54,272 nt of DNA from Pleurocapsa sp. CCALA 161 (GTDB taxonomy: Bacteria; Cyanobacteriota; Cyanobacteriia; Cyanobacteriales; Xenococcaceae). Position numbers and translations under genes: made by a program. Positions 9,370-16,790 of this stretch are shown piece by piece (the first letter of the stretch is position 1; each line of letters starts with the position of its first letter). The notes beneath the pieces are model-generated. The model searched no databases and had not been told where the DNA came from. It worked only from the letters and a program-made list of their open reading frames with translations. The stretch spans positions 1 to 54,272 of the forward strand of contig NZ_PVWF01000022.1 of the NCBI RefSeq assembly GCF_003003995.1, read 5' to 3'.

Positions 9370-9549
9370 ATATAAATAATCTTAATATATCCTTAAAAAG
9401 TTGGAAACCGTAGGCAAATACAATAGCATTGAGTTAAGCTGGCGTGACTACTAATTTTACATCCTCTGCTTGAGGGCAAAATAGCAGAATCAATATATTT
9501 AGTTACTATAGTTAGTTGCCACCATTTTCTAAAATCTGCTAACTCCACT

Positions 9550-9804
9550 ATGGATTATTCTATTCCCGCCAACATGGAAGAAATGCTGGCATTAAAAAAT
9601 AGTGCTGTAAATGAAGAAGTTATCGCCACAGCGATCGCAGGCGTAGTTCAGATGGCTCGCCAGCAAGGACAGTCTATAGAGCAGTTAACCGAGAGCATAC
9701 TACGGGATGATCGGGTTCTCGATCTAGAACGTCGCAAGTGGTTGAGTCAAATAATTATTCAAGCTTGGAATATATTACCCTTGCCCAAAAATGATAGCGC
9801 GTAA
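9550..9804 (+). CDS. Small conserved-type hypothetical protein
   Basis: An 84-residue, mostly helical acidic protein (MDYSIPANMEEMLALKN...). It has no Cys, signal or membrane segment. The pattern NEEVIATAIAGVVQMARQQG and a second helix ending in RRKWLSQIIIQAWN looks like a helical bundle regulator or assembly factor, but I know no function. It ends 26 bases before the stop of the convergent DUF4335 gene, with no terminator between them. Codon use resembles its neighbours, and a HIP1-related sequence lies inside the frame. Confidence 0.65.
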   Translation: MDYSIPANMEEMLALKNSAVNEEVIATAIAGVVQMARQQGQSIEQLTESILRDDRVLDLERRKWLSQIIIQAWNILPLPKNDSA

Positions 9805-9829
9805 TGTTCGCTCCAAAATATTTATTTTA

Positions 9830-11086
9830 CTATTTTGATTCAGTAAAAACTTGAACTTTTCCATCAGGATTTAACAGAAGACGAATTATATCTGGTTGCG
9901 ATTTGGTTAGAGGAGAAATAAATGCTTCACCGTTGACTGGAATATTAGTTTGATTTAAATAGAGTTGAGCAGCTTTGCCTAACGGTACTATCCGTATGAT
10001 TGAACCGTTGCGATCTAGAACCAAGCGATATTCTAGACTTTGCTTTAGCTCTACGGGTGGTTGCCATTTATTCTCAAAATAAGCGGTAATTTGTTCTGCT
10101 TGACTTGGTTGATTGGATGAGCTTTTAACGGCTAAATCCTGAGCTGGTTTAACCAAGTTAGTTTTTGCTGGGGAAGAAGTTGTGACAGTGGGTATTTGCT
10201 CTACAACGTCAGTTTTTGGTGCTGTTTGAGGATTTATACTGGCTGATTTTGTCTCGCGATTATTAATGTTTTTATTCTTAACTGGGTTGTCTAATCCTGA
10301 TTGACGGGCAACATCAGACAATGGGTAATCGGCAGGATCTGGTATGTTTGGCTTGGGTTTGGGGGTTTCTACTGCTGGAGGCGGAGGTAGTCTTGTGATC
10401 GAAGCAATGGGTTCTCTCAGTTTTGGTGTAGCAGTTTTTTGATGAGGATCTGGGAGAGAAGGTGGAGTAATTTCGTTTAGTTCGGGAATTTTAATCGAAG
10501 ATTGAGGCTGAGTATTTGTCGCCCTCTCTGGCTGCATCTGGGGTTTTAAAACAGTAATTATGGCGATCGCTGTGAGCGTCACGGCAGCAATTCCTCCTCC
10601 AAAAGCAATAATTTTGGGTAAAGCTTGCGGTTTGCTCCCAGACACGATTGTTTCAGTTTGATATGCTGCTAATGCCGTAGCTAGATCGAATAGCTGTATT
10701 GTACTCAGTTTGAGACTATGAAGCTGGCTATCATGAGTTAATCTGCCAAAAAATAGTTCATGATGCATTAACCCTTGGGGTGTTAAATATGGCTTCCCGT
10801 TAATACCATCTCGTTTAGAAGTCGTCTTGATCCCTTTTGCTTGAAAAGAACTCTGTAGCTGCATTTGGACATAGCAATTAATTACTGTCTGAAGCTGGAG
10901 TAAATCTTGTCGATCTCCCTGAATTGTTATTTGTTTAAAGGTTGTTTGGCGTGGATCGTCAAATTTCAATTTAAACTGGCAATTGGGTAAGATATCTGAA
11001 CTGAGCCAGCCCGATAAAGGTAATTTTTTTTCGGTAATTTCTAAAGTGCAAGTAGGTGGTGTGAAACGATGGATTATGGAGGACAT
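9830..11086 (-). CDS. DUF4335-domain membrane protein
   Basis: The 418-residue protein begins with the cyanobacterial DUF4335 pattern: HRFTPPTCTLEI, PLSGW and FKLKFDDPRQ. The N-terminal domain (about 1-155) is followed by one hydrophobic segment at about 167-187 (IIAFGGGIAAVTLTAIAIIT), a long Pro/Lys/Thr-rich low-complexity linker, and a C-terminal domain (about 320-418) with EYRLVLDRNGSIIRIVPLG. It is a likely single-pass membrane protein of unknown role. It is encoded 73 bases downstream of a DUF3038 gene, an association common in cyanobacteria, so the two are probably one operon and may work together. Confidence 0.8.
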   Translation of the reverse strand: MSSIIHRFTPPTCTLEITEKKLPLSGWLSSDILPNCQFKLKFDDPRQTTFKQITIQGDRQDLLQLQTVINCYVQMQLQSSFQAKGIKTTSKRDGINGKPYLTPQGLMHHELFFGRLTHDSQLHSLKLSTIQLFDLATALAAYQTETIVSGSKPQALPKIIAFGGGIAAVTLTAIAIITVLKPQMQPERATNTQPQSSIKIPELNEITPPSLPDPHQKTATPKLREPIASITRLPPPPAVETPKPKPNIPDPADYPLSDVARQSGLDNPVKNKNINNRETKSASINPQTAPKTDVVEQIPTVTTSSPAKTNLVKPAQDLAVKSSSNQPSQAEQITAYFENKWQPPVELKQSLEYRLVLDRNGSIIRIVPLGKAAQLYLNQTNIPVNGEAFISPLTKSQPDIIRLLLNPDGKVQVFTESK

Positions 11087-11159
11087 GGTACTGAAGCTAG
11101 TTTAAATCTGATGATTATTTGGTAGCCCGACAATAATAGCAATCTTTAAATTAATTAAA

Positions 11160-11759
11160 TTAAGGGCAATTAATCTGAGTCGCGTCAAAAATTGCTATCC
11201 AGAGTAAACGATGACCATTTTGACCACTATAGAACAACAGATCGCTTAATAATTTCCAGGCTAAATCAGATAAAGATTCTGCTGAGATCTTTTGAGGATG
11301 GGCAATTCTTTTCTGATAAGAATTGATAAATCGGTCTAAATAATTACTTAGTAAAGCAGTTTGATAAGGCGATTCATTCTGTTCTGTAACTTGTTCTAAT
11401 AAACTCACTCCCCGACGAAGTAATTCTTGATGCTGGTTAGCCAAATGACAAATAATTAATACGAGCGATCGCGCTTCTTCAACGTCTAGTTTTTTTTCCT
11501 CTCCCGTAATTTTTAGTTTGGGGTGAGAAGATGTTAGTCCCCAGAGAGTCAGGCGATCGCCAATTACTGCGTCTAAGTGTAAATCTTGGGCTGCTTGAAT
11601 GATCACTTCTGAATTAATATTGGCGATCGCTTCTAATGCCAACAGAACTAAATCTAAATGGCATTTTATCTCTTCTAATTCTTTATCCTGAACGACCCTC
11701 AAATTGGCTAATTCTTGCCCTTGAGGATGGTTGTATTCAGTTTCTGGATGGATTGCCAT
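11160..11759 (-). CDS. DUF3038-domain protein
   Basis: A 199-residue helical cytosolic protein. The segment LDLVLLALEAIANINSEVII followed by DRLTLWGLTSSHPK matches the cyanobacterial DUF3038 family as I know it. There is no signal peptide or catalytic motif. It is the upstream gene of a probable two-gene unit with DUF4335. Its start (ATG at 11759) is clear, with no earlier in-frame Met. Function unknown. Confidence 0.75.
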   Translation of the reverse strand: MAIHPETEYNHPQGQELANLRVVQDKELEEIKCHLDLVLLALEAIANINSEVIIQAAQDLHLDAVIGDRLTLWGLTSSHPKLKITGEEKKLDVEEARSLVLIICHLANQHQELLRRGVSLLEQVTEQNESPYQTALLSNYLDRFINSYQKRIAHPQKISAESLSDLAWKLLSDLLFYSGQNGHRLLWIAIFDATQINCP

Positions 11760-11967
11760 AATTACCAGTCGCAGATATGAAATCCAGCGAAATAATATAT
11801 TTATTAATTTACATGATGCTTATCTATACATAAATATCAATGTAATTTAATCGAGTTCTTGAAAACTTCATTAAATATTTTTTAATCAATACCGTTTCTT
11901 GATAAAAATTAGCTCGGCATAATCAATAATATTAAGTATCTAACCTAAGAACGATTTAAAATTTAAG

Positions 11968-12225
11968 ATGACATTTTATTTATTGGGAGCAGGTACATAT
12001 TGCACTTTTTTATTATTGAGTAAATTCAAAGATCGAGAATGTTCTAAGACCGAACTCAAATCGTGGGGCGTAATTGCTATAGCATCCACATTATGGATAG
12101 TTGTCATACCAATTTGTCTAATCGAAATCAAAACTCAAGCTAATGCCAAACAGCACTCGAAAAACAAATCGGCAATTGCTAAAACAACTAATCAACTCAA
12201 AGAAATAACTAGTTCAATCCAATAA
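11968..12225 (+). CDS. Small membrane protein, hypothetical
   Basis: An 85-residue protein with two hydrophobic segments (about 4-18 and 30-50, the second WGVIAIASTLWIVVIPICLI) and a Lys/Gln-rich tail (QHSKNKSAIAKTTNQL) that probably faces the cytosol. I recognise no family. It sits between minus-strand genes on both sides, with AT-rich flanks. Confidence 0.55.
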   Translation: MTFYLLGAGTYCTFLLLSKFKDRECSKTELKSWGVIAIASTLWIVVIPICLIEIKTQANAKQHSKNKSAIAKTTNQLKEITSSIQ

Positions 12226-12416
12226 AATATTTTTAAACGTTGCTGATTTTATACTCAATCAAATCAATAAAACGGATTAAATAAATATTTAATTACAAAA
12301 GCCGAGCATAACTGTTAATTGCTTACAGATTTGTTTTAATATATCGTTTAACTTGCGCTGCTTTGTTTCAATTATCATTTAATCCGTCGAACTACAGGCG
12401 AACTGACCATTTGTAA

Positions 12417-12935
12417 CTATTGAGGATTTGCCTCGACAGGAGATACCATGCCAGGAGACACCATGCCAGGAGTAATTTCTGCTGCTAAACAACTCTTCAT
12501 TGCTTCTTCAGGAGATATTTTGGCTACAGTAGACAGATCTAGGGTGCATTCGGCATGCCGTTCTGGCAATAAACTACGACGACAGCTATCTAGAACTAGA
12601 TCTGACTTTCCTTTTCCTGCTGCTAAATCGCTGCTGATGGTAGTGACACAGCTTGCCAATTCGTCAGTTCTACGAACGCGATAACAAGCCTGTAAAGCAT
12701 CATCGCCTTTAATATCGGTCGCGGTAATATCGATGACGCAACTCGCCAAATCGCTAGGATCTAAAGCATCAGAACAGGCAGATGCTGCCGATAATTTAGC
12801 TACGCCACTAGAGATCATATCTTCAGCACAGATGCCAACGCTGCCAGCTAAGGCAGGAGAATTAGGGGTAGCTAATAAAAATAGGGGAAAAGAAACTAAA
12901 CTAGTCCAACCAAACGCTTTTAGGAAAATTTGCAT
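12417..12935 (-). CDS. Secreted cysteine-repeat protein
   Basis: I start at the ATG at 12935 (MQIFLKAFGW), which gives a clean signal peptide ending ANSPALA-like (TPNSPALAG); the frame is open 11 codons further. The mature part has eight Cys in a regular pattern: pairs such as ACSDALDPSDLASC, ACYRVRRTDELASC and SCRRSLLPERHAEC, each about 14 residues from Cys to Cys, spaced by about 20-30 residues. This suggests three to four small disulphide-linked helical modules in the periplasm or outside. The tail holds a short direct repeat (PGMVSPGMVSP) encoded by near-identical DNA. Function unknown. Confidence 0.75.
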   Translation of the reverse strand: MQIFLKAFGWTSLVSFPLFLLATPNSPALAGSVGICAEDMISSGVAKLSAASACSDALDPSDLASCVIDITATDIKGDDALQACYRVRRTDELASCVTTISSDLAAGKGKSDLVLDSCRRSLLPERHAECTLDLSTVAKISPEEAMKSCLAAEITPGMVSPGMVSPVEANPQ

Positions 12936-13051
12936 GGCAATTAAATTATATTTTTCACTCACAACCATACTAAAGCTAGCTCACCAAAATCGGAAGTAAT
13001 AAAAACCTTAACAAGATCAAGGAGCGACAACAGTAATAAATTTATTAAGCT

Positions 13052-13088
13052 CTTCGGGCTTAAGTCAAAAGTAAGGTAAAGCCCGAAG
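13052..13088. repeat. Inverted repeat, possible terminator
   Basis: CTTCGGGCTT and AAGCCCGAAG form a perfect 10-bp stem with a 17-base loop. There is no T run on either strand, so termination is uncertain. Confidence 0.5.
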
Positions 13089-13118
13089 TTATTAAGGCAG
13101 CTTTGATGTATACCATTT

Positions 13119-13208
13119 GCCCTAAAGGATTCTTTACGATCTCGAAGCTACATTGAGTTCAAGCCTTTGTCCTTTAGGACAAGGTCACAACGTGAATCTT
13201 CTTTAAGA
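13119..13208. repeat. Structured intergenic palindromic element
   Basis: Nested inverted repeats: an inner hairpin CCTTTGTCC-TTTA-GGACAAGG (13164-13184), an outer pair AAGGATTC.../...GAATCTT, and CCTAAAGGA echoing TCCTTTAGGA. It lies immediately after the moeB-like stop codon, so the minus-strand transcript would fold there. Confidence 0.5.
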
Positions 13209-13214
13209 AGAGAA

Positions 13215-14387
13215 CTAATATTGGGGAATACTAGAATCAATTTCTTGACTCCAAGCAATTATTCCCCCTTTGACGTTAGTGCCTTCGATTCCAGCTTCTT
13301 TAAGAATATTTAAGGCTTTGGCAGAACGACCTCCTAACTTACAGTGAGCAATTAGGCGATGACCATTCACTAGTTCCTTAACTTTCTCAACTGCGCTACC
13401 GTCTTCTAATTCTGGTAAGGGAATTAAAACTGACCCGTCAATCTTGGCAATTTCGTATTCATTAGGGTTGCGGACGTCCAACAGTACAAAGTCATCTTTA
13501 CCGCTGTCCATTAGCTGTTTAAGATCCTGAACAGTCATTTCGGCGATCGCCTTACTCGCTGCTTGTTCCGCCGCCGCAGCTTGAGGAATACCACAGAATT
13601 CTTGGTAATCAATCAATTTTTCAATTACTGGTCGTTCAGGGTTGGGACGGAGCTTCAGCTCACGAAACTTCATATCCCAGGCATTGTAAAGCAATAATCT
13701 ACCGCTGAGGGTATTTTCTGCACCCAGAATGATCTTAATTGTTTCGGTTGCCTGAATTGTGCCAATAATCCCACACAGAACACCTAAAACTCCTCCTTCA
13801 GCACAAGAGGGAACCATTCCTGGTGGTGGTGGTTCAGGATAAAGATCGCGATAGTTGGGCCCTCCTTGATAGTTAAAGACCGTTGCTTGTCCTTCAAAGC
13901 GGAAGATCGAACCATAGACATTAGGTTTATCTAGTAAGACACAAGCATCGTTAGTCAAATAACGGGTGGGAAAATTATCCGTACCGTCAACTACCACGTC
14001 ATAGGGTTCAAGAATTGACAAAGCGTTGGCTGAACTAATCGCCGTTTCGTATAAATCTACCTGGCAATGAGGATTGATACTGAGAATACGGTCTTTTGCT
14101 GACTGAATCTTTGGTTTACCTACCCAGGATTCACTGTGAATAATTTGACGCTGTAAATTAGAACTATCGACAATATCGAAGTCTACCAAGCCAATTCTGC
14201 CGATACCTGCTGCTGCTAAATAAAGTAATAGTGGCGAACCAAGACCACCGCTACCAATACAAAGAACGCTAGCTGCTTTAAGGCGTTTTTGACCGTCCAA
14301 TCCCACCTCAGGCAGAATGATATGACGCGAATATCGCTGATATTCTTCTTGATTGAGTTCTATTGCTTCCAAGTTTGGATTAAGCAT
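13215..14387 (-). CDS. moeB: MoeB/ThiF-type adenylyltransferase fused to a rhodanese domain
   Basis: I use ATG 14387 (MLNPNLEAIEL), which matches family starts; an ATG four codons earlier is less likely. Residues 1-250 are an E1-like activating domain: RYSRHIILPEVG, the nucleotide loop GSGGLGSPLLLYLAAAGIG, and NLQRQIIHSESWVGKPK. The C-terminal about 100 residues are a rhodanese domain with the active-site loop HCKLGGRSAKAL (Cys bears persulphide). Such MoeB-rhodanese (MoeZ-like) proteins adenylate the C-terminal glycine of ThiS/MoaD-type sulphur carriers and pass sulphur to them, for molybdopterin, thiamine or tRNA thiolation. No moa gene is adjacent; thiC lies 36 kb away. Confidence 0.88.
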   Translation of the reverse strand: MLNPNLEAIELNQEEYQRYSRHIILPEVGLDGQKRLKAASVLCIGSGGLGSPLLLYLAAAGIGRIGLVDFDIVDSSNLQRQIIHSESWVGKPKIQSAKDRILSINPHCQVDLYETAISSANALSILEPYDVVVDGTDNFPTRYLTNDACVLLDKPNVYGSIFRFEGQATVFNYQGGPNYRDLYPEPPPPGMVPSCAEGGVLGVLCGIIGTIQATETIKIILGAENTLSGRLLLYNAWDMKFRELKLRPNPERPVIEKLIDYQEFCGIPQAAAAEQAASKAIAEMTVQDLKQLMDSGKDDFVLLDVRNPNEYEIAKIDGSVLIPLPELEDGSAVEKVKELVNGHRLIAHCKLGGRSAKALNILKEAGIEGTNVKGGIIAWSQEIDSSIPQY

Positions 14388-14814
14388 GATGATTTGCAAA
14401 AAACGCGATCGCAGACCCTGGGGTTGAGGTCAGCTTGTACTATTAAGCTTCTTATTATATAGAACCCCACGAGCATTAAACAATTTTTTTACTCCTAGCG
14501 GCATAGTGCAGCATAGAAACTAATCTTAGTTATTGTGTATTAACCAGAAACTTAAATATTGATTTTAGAGACTACTTGTGTTAGAAATTTATCAATTAGA
14601 TTGAGTTAATAACTTTGCAAAAAAGCAGTAAGTGCTTCAACAAAAATACACACTTTACTTGCTCTTTTGCGATCTCAACTAGAAAATTAATAATCAATTT
14701 TGCACGACTATTCAAAACCTTTAGGTAACAATAACTCAATCTTAAATTTTCCTTTACCTAGGTAGTATATTCTTTAATCTTGAGAAAAACAACCTCAAAA
14801 AAACTCTAGATTAA
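14388..14814. other. Intergenic region between moeB and pstS
   Basis: About 430 AT-rich bases between divergent genes. It contains the possible Pho box annotated separately. I see no ORF worth keeping. Confidence 0.5.
14741..14781 (+). promoter_or_regulatory. Possible Pho box upstream of pstS
   Basis: Four 8-base units spaced by three bases (11-base period): CTTAAATT, CTTTACCT, TAGTATAT, TTAATCTT. The second is close to the cyanobacterial Pho repeat CTTAACCT; the others fit less well. The position, 34 bases before the pstS start, suits SphR/PhoB control. Confidence 0.4.
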
Positions 14815-15912
14815 ATGACATTTAAAATTACTCGAAGATTCTGTTTGACAACAGTTTCCGCTTTATCTTTAACATTACTTGCCCAAAGTATCGATTTAAC
14901 TAATAACTCACAATTCAATATTTCTACTGCTAATGCTCAGGATTCTGGTCTTGAAGCCAGCTTAACTGGTGCGGGGGCATCTTTTCCTGCACCTCTTTAT
15001 CAACGTTGGTTTTCTGAATATAATAAGCAAAATCCTGGAGTTGAAATTAGCTATCAGTCTGTAGGTAGTGGTGCTGGCGTAGAGCAATATCTCCAAGGTA
15101 CAGTAGACTTTGGAGCCTCGGATAAACCCTTGTCTGACGAAGAGCGGGCCACTTTTGAAGCAACTTATGGTAAAGCGCCAATTCAAGTCCCGATGACGGC
15201 TGGGAGTGTGGTCTTTGCCTATAACTTGCCAGGGGTAGATAGTCTGGAGTTGCCGCGTCAAACTTATTGTGGCATTGCTAACGGCGAAATTACCCAATGG
15301 AACGACCCGGCGATCGCTCAAGCGAATCCCAATGCCACTTTGCCAGATACTCCTATTTCTTGGATTCATCGTTCTGACGGTAGCGGTACAACTTTCTTGT
15401 TTACCAGTCACCTCCAAGCAGCCTGCCCTAATTGGCAAGGTGGTGCAGATAAAACGGTAGAATGGACTACTGGCGTTGGCGCTAAAGGTAACGAAGGAGT
15501 TGCTGCTCAAATAGCTCAAACTGAAGGCGGAATCGGTTATGTAGAGTATGCCTATGCTAAGGAAAATGGCATGACCGCTGCGGCAATCGAAAACAAAGCT
15601 GGGAACATAATCTTACCTTCCCCTGAATCAGCGTCATTAGTATTTGAAGGAGAAACAATTCCTGAAAATTTTGCGCTGACAGTTGCCGATCCTGCTAATC
15701 CTCAAGCTTATCCTATTGCTGGCATGACTTGGTTACTGCTATATCCAGAATACCAAGATCCTAATACTGCTCAGACATTACAAGGATTTATTGATTGGGC
15801 TTTGAATAGTGGCGATCAATATTCTACAGAGCTAGGTTACATTCCATTGCCTAAAGAATTAGAAGCGCGGGTCTTACAGACCGTTCAACAAGAAGTTGTG
15901 GCTGAAAAGTAA
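14815..15912 (+). CDS. pstS: Phosphate ABC transporter substrate-binding protein PstS
   Basis: The 365-residue precursor has an N-terminal export signal ending near NISTANAQ; TRRFCL resembles a twin-arginine motif, so Tat export is possible. The mature protein has the phosphate-binding signatures LTGAGASFPAPLY, YQSVGSGAGVEQY, DFGASDKPL and HRSDGSGTTFLF, whose Ser/Asp/Arg side chains cradle phosphate. It delivers phosphate to the PstCAB importer in the periplasm. No pstC, pstA or pstB follows, so this is a stand-alone copy, common in cyanobacteria that keep several PstS proteins. A possible Pho box precedes it. Confidence 0.93.
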   Translation: MTFKITRRFCLTTVSALSLTLLAQSIDLTNNSQFNISTANAQDSGLEASLTGAGASFPAPLYQRWFSEYNKQNPGVEISYQSVGSGAGVEQYLQGTVDFGASDKPLSDEERATFEATYGKAPIQVPMTAGSVVFAYNLPGVDSLELPRQTYCGIANGEITQWNDPAIAQANPNATLPDTPISWIHRSDGSGTTFLFTSHLQAACPNWQGGADKTVEWTTGVGAKGNEGVAAQIAQTEGGIGYVEYAYAKENGMTAAAIENKAGNIILPSPESASLVFEGETIPENFALTVADPANPQAYPIAGMTWLLLYPEYQDPNTAQTLQGFIDWALNSGDQYSTELGYIPLPKELEARVLQTVQQEVVAEK

Positions 15913-15918
15913 TGTTAG

Positions 15919-16029
15919 CTGCTGGTTGATCTTCTTGAATGTGACTACACCGAGCAAGACTTTCCAGTTGTGCGATCGCTAAATCCTGAAAGAGGGAAAT
16001 TTGCTGTGTTAGATAGTAAATCCAATTAA
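15919..16029 (+). pseudogene. Possible C-terminal gene remnant, unidentified
   Basis: An open frame directly after pstS with no start codon reads LVDLLECDYTEQDFP, then VVRSLNPERGKFAVLDS and a stop. The composition looks protein-like, but I do not recognise it. It may be the tail of a decayed gene, or chance. Confidence 0.25.
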
Positions 16030-16048
16030 GCTTAGACTTACTATCTAA
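16009..16048. terminator. Inverted repeat between convergent genes
   Basis: TTAGATAGTAA and TTACTATCTAA form an 11-bp perfect stem with an 18-base loop, between pstS and the convergent small membrane-protein gene. There is no T tract; a bidirectional terminator is possible. Confidence 0.45.
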
Positions 16049-16063
16049 ACAGGCAAAGATTAA

Positions 16064-16417
16064 TTATTTGATCTCGTCGGGAAGAGTTCTTTCCGCCACA
16101 TCTGGATAAAGTTTGCCCAAATCCTTTAATGCTTCTCCTGTTTCTTTTCCAATCTCCTTAGCTCTTTCTAGAGGAGCATCTTCGGTTCGGCGAGCTTCTT
16201 GTCTCCACTCGCGAGTTGTTGTCGGTCTTTCAGGATTACTGTCAACAACGTCGCTGCCAAGGAGGTCAGCAGCAGTCTTGCCTTTTGTGGCAGAACTGCT
16301 AACACCATTAGTTAATAAAATTGCTCCTAATAATACAGCAGTCAAAAGACTTTTGACTTGAATTTTTTTCAGAATAGAACTGATGCGATTTATGGCTTGC
16401 GAAATTAAACGGCTCAT
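16064..16417 (-). CDS. Small exported or membrane-anchored hypothetical protein
   Basis: A 117-residue protein with a hydrophobic segment at about 23-42 (SLLTAVLLGAILLTNGVSSS), either a signal peptide or an anchor. The rest is charged and helical, with RPTTTREWRQEARRTEDAP followed by RAKEIGKETGEALKDLG. Proteins of this pattern occur in cyanobacteria (I think as DUF6658), without known function. The convergent neighbour is pstS. Confidence 0.65.
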   Translation of the reverse strand: MSRLISQAINRISSILKKIQVKSLLTAVLLGAILLTNGVSSSATKGKTAADLLGSDVVDSNPERPTTTREWRQEARRTEDAPLERAKEIGKETGEALKDLGKLYPDVAERTLPDEIK

Positions 16418-16790
16418 AGTTAGGTTAATGGATAAACATGTGTGTTTTTTATTGTCAATAGCTTAAAACCAAAGTAAATTTCTGCACAATTAATTCAATT
16501 CTGGTCAAATAAACTGAATAACAAATTTATTTAGCTACTTATCTAGACAAATTTAGATTAACTAACTTATAAACATTAATTCCTCCAACTAAAGTTAGAA
16601 TTTATTGTGAATATGCCATGACTGAAAGACTGACGGATGATATAGCCTTTTTCTTACTTGCGAAGTACACATAGGCTGTGTTTAGGAAAAAGGAAAAATA
16701 TCGAGTCGTGCTAAAGATATAATTTTAGGTGTAACATACAAGTTAAAAACAGATTAATTTTAAATGATGTTCACTAAAACCAGGGAAGTT
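16418..16790. other. Intergenic region, no gene seen
   Basis: About 370 AT-rich bases. A loose inverted repeat pairs CCTTTTTC near 16647 with GGAAAAAGG near 16686. I see no convincing ORF or RNA gene. Confidence 0.4.

Noticed and set aside
14962-15519. Minus-strand ORF of 185 codons inside pstS
   Set aside because: It lies wholly antisense within the conserved pstS coding region and has no domain-like pattern.
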